Shown: positions 1 through 8,094 of the stretch, one piece after another
Position numbering within the stretch: position 1 is the first letter of the stretch
Layout of the letters: each line of letters opens with the position of its first letter
From: Bacteroidota bacterium
GTDB lineage: Bacteria > Bacteroidota > Bacteroidia > Chitinophagales > Chitinophagaceae
Reading direction: 5' to 3'
Assembly: GCA_023433755.1 (NCBI GenBank)
Contig: JAEYUA010000110.1
Coordinates: 1 to 16,051 of the forward strand
Length of the DNA stretch: 16,051 nucleotides
Translations under genes and position numbers: made by a program
The notes under the pieces: generated by a model
Told to the model about the DNA's origin: nothing
Database searches by the model: none
What the model saw: only the letters and a program-made list of their open reading frames with translations

Positions 1-510
1 TTCCTGTACTTCATGGTTCAGTTGTTTCTTGTATGCAGCAATTTTCTGACCAGTACTTTCATCAAATGCTCCAATGATTTCCGCAGCCAGTATACCCGCG
101 TTCCTGGCCCCGTTGAGCGCAACTGTGGCAACCGGTACCCCGGCAGGCATCTGTAGAATGGAGAGAACTGAATCCCATCCGTCAATTGAATTGCTTGATT
201 TCACAGGCACGCCAATCACCGGCAGGGTAGTAAGGGAAGCAACCATGCCCGGGAGGTGAGCTGCTCCGCCTGCACCCGCGATGATCACCTTGAAGCCTCT
301 ATCCGCCGCAGACGTGGCATAGCTGAACATTCTTTCCGGTGTTCGGTGTGCTGATACCACCGTCAGCTCAAACGGGATGTCAAAGAATTTAAGGATGTCT
401 GCAGCAGCCTGCATGATATTCAGATCGCTGTCGCTGCCCATTATGATGGAAACAAGTGCCCTGTTCGAATCATTAGTGGCTGATGAGAGATTGTCTGTTC
501 CAGTCTTCAT
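1..510 (-). CDS. purE: N5-carboxyaminoimidazole ribonucleotide mutase (class I PurE), 3' end cut by window
   Basis: PurE moves the carboxylate of N5-CAIR, the PurK product, to C4 to give CAIR in de novo purine synthesis; it is cytosolic and usually an octamer. 170 codons are visible, reading from ATG at 510 to the window edge, so only a short C-terminal tail is missing. Seen in the translation: the phosphate-binding MGSDSD at residues 24-29, SAHRTPERM at 53-61 (H55 corresponds to the catalytic His of class I PurE) and GAGGAAHLPG at 79-88. About 15 poorly conserved residues precede the fold. The start chosen is the only ATG before MGSDSD in this frame. The gene lies 89 bp after the TolC-like gene on the same strand. 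Its partner purK is on the same strand but upstream of the efflux genes, which is unusual for a purK/purE pair. No frameshift is seen. Confidence 0.95.
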   Translation of the reverse strand, partial: MKTGTDNLSSATNDSNRALVSIIMGSDSDLNIMQAAADILKFFDIPFELTVVSAHRTPERMFSYATSAADRGFKVIIAGAGGAAHLPGMVASLTTLPVIGVPVKSSNSIDGWDSVLSILQMPAGVPVATVALNGARNAGILAAEIIGAFDESTGQKIAAYKKQLNHEVQE

Positions 511-537
511 GCTGAATTTTTATTGATTGCATCGACC

Positions 538-555
538 ATGAATAATAATATTCAT
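538..555. repeat. AT-rich 7-bp inverted repeat upstream of purE
   Basis: ATGAATA and TATTCAT form perfect arms around a 4-nt loop, in the 89-bp gap between the TolC-like gene and purE. It could be an operator or a weak hairpin at the junction of the efflux cassette with purE. No T-tract follows, so it is not a convincing intrinsic terminator. AT-rich palindromes of this size can occur by chance. Confidence 0.35.
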
Positions 556-599
556 AATTCACCCGGCTAAGATAAGTGTAACAAAGAAACCCTGCATGC

Positions 600-1922
600 T
601 TACCTGATCAGGTCACCACGCAGCCGCATCAGTTCAATCTCTGCCACCTTCACATTATATCTTGCCTGGATCAGGCGGTTCACGGCTTCGGCCAGCCGCA
701 ACTGTGCTTCGCGCATTTCAATAAAAGTGCTGATGCCAAGGCGGTATCTTTCGCGGGCAATGAAGATGTTTTCTCTTACCAGTTTGATATTTTCTTCTTC
801 CAGCGCCAGCGTTCTTTTATACAGGTCATAATCACGGTAGGCATTCGCGATGCTGGTATTGATCAGGGCAAGATTGCGGTCATAAACCAGTTCCTGGCTT
901 TGTATATTCAGCTCCGCGGCCCTGATCAGCCTTTTATTATTAAAACCATTGAATATGGGAATAGTGGCAGTGAAGCCATAATTAAAACCCCTGTTCTGGT
1001 TAAATAAAGGCTGGAAGGGATTGATCACCGTTTTATTATCGGTGCGGCTGAAATTATAAGCGGAATTAAATTCAAGTACCGGGAATCTTTCCGCTCTTCT
1101 CAACCGGAGATCCAGTTCAGCTATCTCCAGGTTTTTTTGAGCGATCTGCAGCTCAGGATTAATGTTGGCAAGTCCACTGCTTACAGAATCAAGGGTAAGA
1201 TCAGCATTGAAACTGATGCTCGTATCTGCAATAGAAAAATCATTGCCTGACGGTAATACCAAAAGCCTGTTCAGTTGTTCCTTAAGATTATTGATCTGTA
1301 CCTGTTGTGTGAGCAATAAACTTTGCTGGGCATTCAGGTCTATCTGGGCCTGCAGCACATCAGGTTTGGCGCCTACACCTACATCAAACCGGTATTGGGC
1401 GAGCTGTAATCTTTCGCGGCTGAGATCAATCTGTTCCTGTACAGCTCTCAACTGTTGCTCCTGACGCACCACATCATAATATACCCTCATCACTTCAGCA
1501 ACGGTAATGATCACCTGGTTTTTGATCTGCAACTCACCAAGTTCCACCAGTTCGTTCAAACGGTTTCTTGCAATGAACATCCTGAAGCCATCAAATAGTG
1601 TCCAGTCAAGGTTAAGCGATGCATTGGCATTATTAGATCGTATGTTATTACTCTTTCTTTCTGTGCCATCAGCCAGTACCTGCCTCTGGTTGTTGTTGTT
1701 GAACAGAAGACCTCCATTGGCAGTAAGCCTGGGCAGGAGTGAATAATTCGCATAGGCATAATCGAGGGCGGCCAGGAGTGAATCATTCCGGGTAAGCTGG
1801 ATGTCGTAATTGTTCTGAAGAGATAAGGCAATGGCCTCATTCAGGTTCAGGGGTCTTGTTTGTGCTTTTGCCTGCATAACTGCGGCAGAACACAACACTA
1901 AAAAAATATGCTTCAATCTCAT
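600..1922 (-). CDS. TolC-family outer-membrane efflux channel
   Basis: Predicted outer-membrane component of a tripartite RND efflux pump, forming a trimeric channel that docks on the adaptor encoded upstream. The 440-residue protein starts with a Sec signal peptide, with a likely cut after AKA near residue 20. The rest is rich in long amphipathic helices with heptad-like patterns, in the two-fold repeated layout of OEP/TolC proteins. Its length is normal for the family. The start ATG at 1922 lies 26 bp after the RND permease stop on the same strand, so the three efflux genes read as one operon. The substrate cannot be read from the sequence. Confidence is high for the family and low for any specific name such as OprM. 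Confidence 0.93.
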   Translation of the reverse strand: MRLKHIFLVLCSAAVMQAKAQTRPLNLNEAIALSLQNNYDIQLTRNDSLLAALDYAYANYSLLPRLTANGGLLFNNNNQRQVLADGTERKSNNIRSNNANASLNLDWTLFDGFRMFIARNRLNELVELGELQIKNQVIITVAEVMRVYYDVVRQEQQLRAVQEQIDLSRERLQLAQYRFDVGVGAKPDVLQAQIDLNAQQSLLLTQQVQINNLKEQLNRLLVLPSGNDFSIADTSISFNADLTLDSVSSGLANINPELQIAQKNLEIAELDLRLRRAERFPVLEFNSAYNFSRTDNKTVINPFQPLFNQNRGFNYGFTATIPIFNGFNNKRLIRAAELNIQSQELVYDRNLALINTSIANAYRDYDLYKRTLALEEENIKLVRENIFIARERYRLGISTFIEMREAQLRLAEAVNRLIQARYNVKVAEIELMRLRGDLIR

Positions 1923-1948
1923 GTACCTAAAATCTTTTTTTCATGCCC

Positions 1949-4900
1949 TTATGTGTGTACGGCTTTTCTTGCTGCAATCCTGTCTTCCTCGTCAATCAGT
2001 TCAAGCGGGTTCTTTTTCTTTTTGGAAGAAAGGTAGGAATACATAGCAGGTATAACAAAAAGGGTCAGCACCAGTGAAAATATAATACCGCCTACAATTA
2101 CAATACCCAGTGGAATACGGCTGGTAGAGGCAGCCCCAAGTGATAAGGCGATCGGCAGCGCACCCAGTGCCATTGCAAGGCTGGTCATCAGGATGGGACG
2201 CAAACGCTGGCTGGCCGAATAAATGGCAGCATCCATCTTGGCCATGCCTTTGAGCCTGTTCTGGTTGGCAAATTCCACGATCAGGATACCATTCTTGGTT
2301 ACAAGGCCTATCAGCATGATCACCCCTATCTGTGAAAAGATATTCCAGGTCTGCCCAAAAATCCAAAGAGAAAGCATGGCGCCCGCAAAGGCGAGCGGCA
2401 CGGTGAACATGATGATGAGCGGATCAATGAAAGACTCAAATTGCGCGGCCAGGATCAGGAAGATGAGGCCGAGCGCCAGGAGCAATGCGAAATTGGTATT
2501 GCTCCCGCTTTCAGCATAATCTCTTGATGTTCCTGAAAGTTGTGTTGCAAAAGTTTCATCCAGCAGTTTATCCGCGATCTCCTGCATTGCTTCAATACCA
2601 TCACCAACGGTTTTGCCTGGGGCAAGTCCTGAAGAAATAGTTGCGGATTTATACCTGTTGAAATGATAAATGGTGGAAGGGGTAGTAGCTTCTTCAAAGC
2701 TCACCAGGTTGTCAAGACTGATCATTTCCCCAGCCGCATTTCTTACATACAATCCTTTCAGATCAGTGGGATCATCACGGTCACCACGCCTTACCTGTCC
2801 CATTACCTGGTATTGTTTTCCTTCCTTGGTAAAATATCCCAGCCTCCTGTTGCTCAGTGCCAGTTGCAGGGTCTGCGATACATCTTCCACGCTTACGCCC
2901 AGTTCACTGGCCTTGAGCCTGTCTACATTGATGCGTAATTCCGGTTTATTGAATTTAAGATCTGCATCCACTCCCTGCAGGGCAGGATGTTTCTGCGCTT
3001 CTTCAAGAAAACGTGGAAGGAATTCTGTGAGCTTATTAAAATTATTATTCTGCAAAACAAACTGTACAGGCTGACCTCCACGGCGGCTCACCGAGATAGT
3101 CTGCTGTTCAATGGCGAAGGCCCGGCCTTCATTGAATTTGGGAAGATTGCGATTCACCATTTCCACGATCTGCTTCTGGGATCTTATCCTTTCCGGCGGA
3201 TCCACCAACATCACATTCACAAAACCGGAATTAGTGGCTCCACCCGCGAAACCTGGGGCAGTTAAAGAAAGTACCGTCTTTCTTTCCGGCACGGAGTCCA
3301 GCATGAAAGTGCTCAGTTTATCAATATAACGGTCCATGTAATCATAGGCCGTTCCTTCTGGCGCGCTCACCTGCAATCGGAACTGGCTGCGGTCTTCCAT
3401 GGGTGCCAGTTCTGATGGCAGCCCGCTGAAGATGATCACGATCGCTCCAAAACAAAGCGCAATGATCACAAAGGCCATCCACCTGATCTTCATAAATGCC
3501 GTCAGCATTTTGGTATAACCATTCTCCATGCCGCGGAAGAAGGGTTCCGTTTTATTATAAAACCAGGAATGTTTATGTACATCTTTTTTACTGAGCAAAA
3601 CGTTCAGCACCGGCGTAAGCGTAAGGGAAACAAATGCCGATATGAGCACCGCTCCCGCTACCACAATACCGAATTCGCGGAACAGTCTTCCTACAAATCC
3701 CTGTAAAAAAATGATTGGCAGGAATACCACTGCAAGCGTAATGGATGTGGCAATAACCGCGAAGTAGATTTCTTTTGATCCCTCGCGTGCGGCCCGCCAT
3801 TTATCCATGCCGGCTTCCATTTTTTTATAGATGTTCTCTGTTACAACAATACCGTCATCCACCACAAGACCGGTTGCCAGCACAATGGCCAGGAGGGAAA
3901 GCACATTGATGGTGAAACCGGAAACATACATGATGAAGAAGGCGCCGATCAGTGAAACGGGGATATCAATTAAAGGACGGATAGCAATCAGCCAGTCGCG
4001 GAAGAACAGGTAAATGATAAGGATCACCAGCACAATGGCGATGATCAAAGTTTCTTCCACCTCGGCAATGGACCGTTTAATGAACTTGGTCTGGTCCATC
4101 GCAATATCCATCTTCACATCAGCAGGCATCTCTTTTTTAAGCTGCTCGTACCTTTTATAAAATTCATTGGATATGGCTACGTAATTGGTGCCTGGCTGCG
4201 GGATGATGGCCAGGGCGATCATGGGAATACCACTTTCCCTTAATTGTGATTCTTCGTTTTCCAGTCCCAGTTCTGCATAACCGATATCCTTGATGCTGAT
4301 ATCAGAACCGTTCACATTCTTGATGATGATGTTATTGAATTCCTCTTCCGTATTCAGTCTTCCGAATGTTCTTACGATCAGTTCCGTGGCATTGCCTGAA
4401 ATTTTACCTGAAGGCAGTTCCACATTCTCGCGGTTCAATGCGATCTGCACATCGTTGGGAGTGAGGGAATACGCAGTAAGCTTTTGAGGGTCAAACCAGA
4501 TGCGCATCGCATACCTTTTTTCACCCCATATCTGGATGGCGCTCACACCGGGAATAGTCTGGATCCTTTCTACCAGCACGTTATTGGCCCATTCGGAAAT
4601 CTGCAACTGGTTGCGTGTATCACTCTGCACCGTCATGGAAAGAATGGCATCGGAACTGGCATCAGCTTTTGATACAACGGGAGGAGCTTCCAGGTCGTTC
4701 GGCAGGGAACGGGAGGCCTGGGATACTTTATCTCTCACATCATTGGCAGCAGCCTCCAGGTCTACGCTCAGTTCGAATTCCACATTGATATTGCTGGAAC
4801 CCGAACTGCTCGATGAAGTGATGTTCTTGATACCGGCAATACCATTGATGGCTTTTTCGAGAGGTTCTGTGATCTGTGTTTCGATGATCTCGGGGTTGGC

Positions 4901-5059
4901 GCCTCCATAATTGGTGCGCACATTAATATTAGGAGGATCAATTGCAGGATAGTCCCTCACGCCGAGGAAGTTGAATCCGATGATACCAAAAACGATAATG
5001 AGAATGTTCAGTACAATGGCAAGTACCGGTCTCCTTAAACTGATCTCGGAAATATTCAT
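1949..5059 (-). CDS. RND efflux transporter permease, HAE-1 / AcrB-MexF type
   Basis: Inner-membrane proton-driven pump of the HAE-1 group (multidrug or other amphiphilic exports), expected to work as a trimer with the adjacent adaptor and channel. At 1036 residues it has the usual full length. An N-terminal membrane helix is followed by a large periplasmic porter loop, a hydrophobic block around residues 335-540, a second periplasmic loop and a C-terminal helix block, ending in a Lys-rich cytoplasmic tail. The proton-relay aspartates are visible in VVDDGIVV (D401, D402, matching AcrB D407/D408) and the relay lysine in VTKNGILIVEFAN (K922, matching AcrB K940), so the pump looks functional. 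A glycine follows the DD pair where AcrB has alanine. The gene starts 7 bp after the adaptor gene, implying co-transcription. No regulator gene of the TetR or MarR type lies next to it. Confidence 0.96.
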   Translation of the reverse strand: MNISEISLRRPVLAIVLNILIIVFGIIGFNFLGVRDYPAIDPPNINVRTNYGGANPEIIETQITEPLEKAINGIAGIKNITSSSSSGSSNINVEFELSVDLEAAANDVRDKVSQASRSLPNDLEAPPVVSKADASSDAILSMTVQSDTRNQLQISEWANNVLVERIQTIPGVSAIQIWGEKRYAMRIWFDPQKLTAYSLTPNDVQIALNRENVELPSGKISGNATELIVRTFGRLNTEEEFNNIIIKNVNGSDISIKDIGYAELGLENEESQLRESGIPMIALAIIPQPGTNYVAISNEFYKRYEQLKKEMPADVKMDIAMDQTKFIKRSIAEVEETLIIAIVLVILIIYLFFRDWLIAIRPLIDIPVSLIGAFFIMYVSGFTINVLSLLAIVLATGLVVDDGIVVTENIYKKMEAGMDKWRAAREGSKEIYFAVIATSITLAVVFLPIIFLQGFVGRLFREFGIVVAGAVLISAFVSLTLTPVLNVLLSKKDVHKHSWFYNKTEPFFRGMENGYTKMLTAFMKIRWMAFVIIALCFGAIVIIFSGLPSELAPMEDRSQFRLQVSAPEGTAYDYMDRYIDKLSTFMLDSVPERKTVLSLTAPGFAGGATNSGFVNVMLVDPPERIRSQKQIVEMVNRNLPKFNEGRAFAIEQQTISVSRRGGQPVQFVLQNNNFNKLTEFLPRFLEEAQKHPALQGVDADLKFNKPELRINVDRLKASELGVSVEDVSQTLQLALSNRRLGYFTKEGKQYQVMGQVRRGDRDDPTDLKGLYVRNAAGEMISLDNLVSFEEATTPSTIYHFNRYKSATISSGLAPGKTVGDGIEAMQEIADKLLDETFATQLSGTSRDYAESGSNTNFALLLALGLIFLILAAQFESFIDPLIIMFTVPLAFAGAMLSLWIFGQTWNIFSQIGVIMLIGLVTKNGILIVEFANQNRLKGMAKMDAAIYSASQRLRPILMTSLAMALGALPIALSLGAASTSRIPLGIVIVGGIIFSLVLTLFVIPAMYSYLSSKKKKNPLELIDEEDRIAARKAVHT

Positions 5060-5066
5060 ACGTCCC

Positions 5067-6146
5067 CTAGCTTTTCTTGTTTGTTGTAACCTTATTCACT
5101 ACCACTTTTGCATCCGGCCTGAGTCCCAGTAACCCGGTAATGATTACCGTATCTCCCGGGGTTAGTCCACTTGTAACCTGGATCATGGAAGAATCCCTTA
5201 CACCGGTCTCCACTTCCACGAAATCTGCTTTGCCTCCATTTACCACGTACACTTTTTTTCCACGTGCCTGTGGTATGATGGCCTGTGTTGGCACCATGAT
5301 AGCATTGTTGTCGGGTGAGAACATCAGTTTCACTTTGGCGAAGGCGCCAGGTACCAGGCCGTCTTCACCGCCTCTAACGCTGGCCCTTACAGTGAGGGCA
5401 CGGTTGTCCTGGGAGATGCCTGATTCTGTGGCCATCACTGTTGCAGTATAGCCACCCTGCTGTCCTTCAACAGTAAAGTTGACGATCTGCCCTTTTTTGA
5501 CCTGCGAAATGTATTTCTCAGGAATGTTGAAATCAATCCTTAATTCATTGGTCTTTTGAATGGTGGTTACAATGCTGGCCGGAGTAACATAAGCGCCTGT
5601 GCTGATCTCTTTCAATCCAAGCTTGCCACTGAATGGCGCACGGATCACGGTTCTGCCAATCTCGGTGTTTACAATATCCAGGTCAGCACGCAGGTTGCTT
5701 ACATTGAGCCGGGTAACATCATAATCCTGTTTGCTGATACCGCCGATCTTCTGCAGGGCTTCATAACGCTCTTCCGTAGTTTTCGCAATCTGTAGTTGCA
5801 CTTCAATCTTTCTTTTCTGCGCCTGCAGATCACCATCGTAAAGTTTGGCAAGTACAGCACCTTTTTGAACATAAGCGCCTTCTCTTACATTGAGCTGCGT
5901 AACACGGCCGGAAACTTCGGGATGGATTTCAGTGGATTCACCGGCTACGATGGTACCCGGTACTTCAATCGATTCCGCTACGGTTGTAGTTTGCACCAGG
6001 AATCCATCCACCCTGGCAGGAGGCCTTTGTTGTGCAGCCTGCCGCTGTTTAATAGCGGCTTCTTTCTTCCGGTCACTGTTGCACGAACTGAAAAGTACTA
6101 TTGAAAAAACAGGTATTAGGAAAATAGGAGCGTATGTAAATTTCAC
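5067..6146 (-). CDS. RND efflux periplasmic adaptor (HlyD/AcrA family), lipoprotein
   Basis: Membrane-fusion protein linking the RND permease and TolC-like channel. The GTG at 6146 is chosen as start, giving 359 residues, because it places a lipoprotein signal peptide at the N-terminus: a short basic/aromatic head, a hydrophobic core and LFSSC with lipidated Cys at residue 22. The open frame extends to an ATG at 6236, but that adds 30 residues before the signal peptide, and a promoter-like box (6174-6181) lies inside that extension. After the lipobox come a short Lys/Gln-rich linker, the lipoyl/biotinyl-like half motifs (around VREGAYVQKG and IRAPFSGKLG) on either side of a short helical hairpin, then beta-barrel and membrane-proximal domains. 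First gene of the efflux operon, 7 bp upstream of the permease and 123 bp after purK. Confidence 0.88.
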   Translation of the reverse strand: MKFTYAPIFLIPVFSIVLFSSCNSDRKKEAAIKQRQAAQQRPPARVDGFLVQTTTVAESIEVPGTIVAGESTEIHPEVSGRVTQLNVREGAYVQKGAVLAKLYDGDLQAQKRKIEVQLQIAKTTEERYEALQKIGGISKQDYDVTRLNVSNLRADLDIVNTEIGRTVIRAPFSGKLGLKEISTGAYVTPASIVTTIQKTNELRIDFNIPEKYISQVKKGQIVNFTVEGQQGGYTATVMATESGISQDNRALTVRASVRGGEDGLVPGAFAKVKLMFSPDNNAIMVPTQAIIPQARGKKVYVVNGGKADFVEVETGVRDSSMIQVTSGLTPGDTVIITGLLGLRPDAKVVVNKVTTNKKS

Positions 6147-6173
6147 TTGGCTGTATAATTGAGTTAAGAGCGT

Positions 6174-6181
6174 CAAAATTA
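6174..6181 (-). promoter_or_regulatory. Putative Bacteroidota -7 box of the efflux operon
   Basis: On the minus strand TAATTTTG matches the Bacteroidota -7 consensus TAnnTTTG fully. It ends 27 nt before the GTG at 6146, implying a leader of roughly 20-25 nt, and would separate efflux transcription from purK. No clear TTTG -33 element is seen at the expected distance. Confidence 0.45.
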
Positions 6182-6182
6182 G

Positions 6183-6221
6183 CCCCTTCTGAAGGAAATC
6201 GGTCTCTAAAAATAGAAGGGG
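6183..6221. repeat. 8-bp inverted repeat flanking the -33 region of the efflux promoter
   Basis: CCCCTTCT (6183-6190) and AGAAGGGG (6214-6221) are perfect arms 23 bp apart. One arm ends a single base before the -7-like box of the efflux operon, so the pair brackets the -33 zone. It could bind a dimeric repressor or activator, or form a hairpin after purK. The 23-nt loop and lack of a T-tract argue against a standard terminator. Confidence 0.4.
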
Positions 6222-6269
6222 ACGGCTTATTAACATTTTTTAACCATAGAGCCGGATGAGCGGTAGAAA

Positions 6270-7397
6270 TCAGGATTGACTGGTAACATGAAATGCCTGG
6301 CGGATCTTGTTGGCCTTATGCAAAAGGTCCTGTTTTTCCTGGCTCATGATGGTGATATGTCCCATCTTACGGCCTGGCTTGGTCTGGCGCTTGCCGTAAA
6401 TATGCACAAAGGCATTATCAATGGCAAGCACTTCCTTCAACCCATCATACACAGGTGTGCCTGAATGTCCTTCTTCCCCGATGATATTCACCATCACCGA
6501 AGGCATGATGGCCCGGGTATTACCAAGTGGCAGATCAAGCATGATGCGCCAGAGCATATCAAACTGCGAACTGTAATGCGCTTCAATGGTATGATGACCG
6601 CTGTTATGTACACGTGGCGCGGTTTCATTCACATACACTTCATCATCGAAGTCTACAAAAAGTTCAACGGCGAAAAGTCCTGCTGAATTAAAATTTTTGA
6701 CCACCGTTAGCGCTATGGCTTCAAGCTTCCATAAAACTTTTTCAGGAATGTCAGCCGGACATAACTGGTAGTCCAGCATGTTGAGGTCTTTGTTGAAAAC
6801 CATTTCCACCGGGGGATAGAATGCAGTCTTTCCTTTCTGGTCAATGGCTATGATAACAGCGATCTCTTTTTTAATGCTGATCTTTTTTTCCAGCACGCTG
6901 TGTTCGTCAAAACCATCTTTTGCTGCATCCAGGTTTTCGATCACCTGCACGCCGCGGCCGTCATAGCCGCCCTCCGCGAGTTTTTGAACAGCGGGCAGCA
7001 GGTCCTGTTGCTGCGCGATCTCGTTTTTGGTATGAATGATAGCGAAGGGCGCCGTTGGTACCTGCTGCTCCGCGTAATATTGTTTTTGGAGCACTTTGTT
7101 TTTAATGATGCGGAGCACAGAAGGCTTCGGAAAGACCTTTACACCTTCGGACTCCAGTTTCTCCAGTGCATCTATGTTCACATGTTCGATCTCGATGGTA
7201 ATCGCATCCAGGTTCTTTCCAAAATTGTAAACAGTATCGTAGTCGCGGATATCTCCCTTTACAAAAAAGCGGCAGAGATGTGCTGCGGGACAAGAATCAT
7301 CATTTTCCAGGATATGAGTCTCCACTTCATAGTTGGCAGCTTCCTGTAATAACATTCTTCCTAACTGGCCGCCGCCGAGAATTCCAACCTTAAGCAT
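6270..7397 (-). CDS. purK: N5-carboxyaminoimidazole ribonucleotide synthase (PurK)
   Basis: ATP-grasp enzyme that makes N5-CAIR from AIR, bicarbonate and ATP, feeding PurE. The 375-residue length is normal. Seen: the N-terminal Rossmann-like nucleotide loop GILGGGQLGRML, the ATP-grasp segment EGGYDGRGVQ near residue 143, and the PurK signature NETAPRVHNSGHH in the C-terminal half, carrying metal and substrate ligands. ATG at 7397 puts the glycine loop immediately after the start, as expected for PurK. A -7-like box (TATCTTCG) ends only 4 nt before this ATG, hinting at a nearly leaderless transcript. The PH-domain gene lies 56 bp upstream on the same strand and the efflux operon begins 123 bp downstream. 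Confidence 0.97.
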   Translation of the reverse strand: MLKVGILGGGQLGRMLLQEAANYEVETHILENDDSCPAAHLCRFFVKGDIRDYDTVYNFGKNLDAITIEIEHVNIDALEKLESEGVKVFPKPSVLRIIKNKVLQKQYYAEQQVPTAPFAIIHTKNEIAQQQDLLPAVQKLAEGGYDGRGVQVIENLDAAKDGFDEHSVLEKKISIKKEIAVIIAIDQKGKTAFYPPVEMVFNKDLNMLDYQLCPADIPEKVLWKLEAIALTVVKNFNSAGLFAVELFVDFDDEVYVNETAPRVHNSGHHTIEAHYSSQFDMLWRIMLDLPLGNTRAIMPSVMVNIIGEEGHSGTPVYDGLKEVLAIDNAFVHIYGKRQTKPGRKMGHITIMSQEKQDLLHKANKIRQAFHVTSQS

Positions 7398-7401
7398 TTG
7401 G

Positions 7402-7409
7402 CGAAGATA
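7402..7409 (-). promoter_or_regulatory. Possible -7 box of purK, 4 nt from the start codon
   Basis: On the minus strand TATCTTCG differs from TAnnTTTG at one position, and a TTG lies 22 nt upstream (7432-7434). If used, transcription would begin at or next to the purK ATG. One-mismatch boxes in AT-rich gaps can be chance. Confidence 0.3.
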
Positions 7410-7453
7410 TTGGAAAGGCTAAAGTAAAAATCAACCTGGAACCGGGAACAAGT

Positions 7454-7945
7454 TTATATATTATGGTCATGCAACAGGATATTATCGGTGCCCCAGCGTT
7501 TTTTCTGCCGGCAGATCTCTGAATAATTCCTGATCTGGTCCTTGACCCAGTGAGGCTTTTTATAGCCAATAAAATTGTGGGTTGCCGAGGCTTCATCGGT
7601 GGTAAATACAACGATGGTACCCAATCCGAAAAGGCGGTAAAAGAATGGCTCTTTGATAGTGGTATCCCTCACCCTGTACAATTCAGTTTCATTGGTAGTC
7701 TTATTCAGTATGCCTTCCGATACAATGATTCTTTCATCGGTGATAGTGAGTTTGGTGGTTTTTATTTCAAGCCATTTCCAGAAGCCATAGATAACAGGTA
7801 TCACCAGGGCTATGAGGATAAGATTATTTCCGGCCAGCAAGGCAGCGGTGACGATACCACCCGCCAATAGTATGCATATAATAAAAGGAAGAAGATTCCT
7901 GACTTGTGAAGGACAGGTCTGGTGGATGATTTTCTCTGTTTCCAT
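7454..7945 (-). CDS. Bacterial PH-domain (bPH_2, YdbS-like) membrane protein
   Basis: A 163-residue protein of unknown role with two adjacent membrane helices (about residues 18-38 and 40-59) followed by a bacterial pleckstrin-homology-like domain (about 62-145). The domain shows the typical bPH_2 pattern: LTITDERIIVSEGILNKTT, then an YRVRDTTI strand and a hydrophobic FYRLFGLGTIVVFT segment. Family members such as YdbS/YdbT are small membrane proteins whose ligands are mostly unknown. The charged C-terminal tail (from about 146) looks unstructured. ATG at 7945 is the first in frame and gives a sensible cytoplasmic N-terminus. It is divergent from hppD across 149 bp that hold an AT-rich palindrome, and 56 bp upstream of purK. 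Domain call fairly sure; no functional claim. Confidence 0.82.
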   Translation of the reverse strand: METEKIIHQTCPSQVRNLLPFIICILLAGGIVTAALLAGNNLILIALVIPVIYGFWKWLEIKTTKLTITDERIIVSEGILNKTTNETELYRVRDTTIKEPFFYRLFGLGTIVVFTTDEASATHNFIGYKKPHWVKDQIRNYSEICRQKKRWGTDNILLHDHNI

Positions 7946-7946
7946 G

Positions 7947-7971
7947 ATTAATTTTCTCTATTAAAATTAAT
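7947..7971. repeat. 9-bp AT-rich inverted repeat in the PH-gene / hppD divergent promoter region
   Basis: ATTAATTTT and AAAATTAAT are perfect arms around a 7-nt spacer, starting 2 bp upstream of the PH-domain gene ATG. A -7-like TAATTTTA on the minus strand (7962-7969) lies within it, so a protein bound here would cover that promoter. Could be an operator; AT-richness makes chance possible. Confidence 0.4.
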
Positions 7972-7998
7972 GTGCAGCCCGCTATTCTCAAAAGCTTA

Positions 7999-8025
7999 TT
8001 TGTTAAGCAAGTCTTGTTAAATTTG
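7999..8025 (+). promoter_or_regulatory. hppD: Putative hppD promoter (-33 TTTG and -7 TAAATTTG)
   Basis: TAAATTTG (8018-8025) fully matches the Bacteroidota -7 box. TTTG at 7999-8002 could be the -33 element, but the 15-nt spacing is shorter than the usual 19 or so. A start near 8030 would leave a leader of about 60 nt before hppD, containing a 10-codon reading frame at 8038-8070. Confidence 0.45.
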
Positions 8026-8094
8026 TGTCGTTGAAAAATGAACATCGGCCAGGCAACGTTCTGGTTATAACACTTCTCTAAAACGAATTTTATT

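Noticed and set aside
511..6269. Search for direct repeats or att-like sites flanking the efflux cassette
   Set aside because: No matching sequence was found between the gap after purK and the gap before purE, so a recent mobile insertion is not supported.
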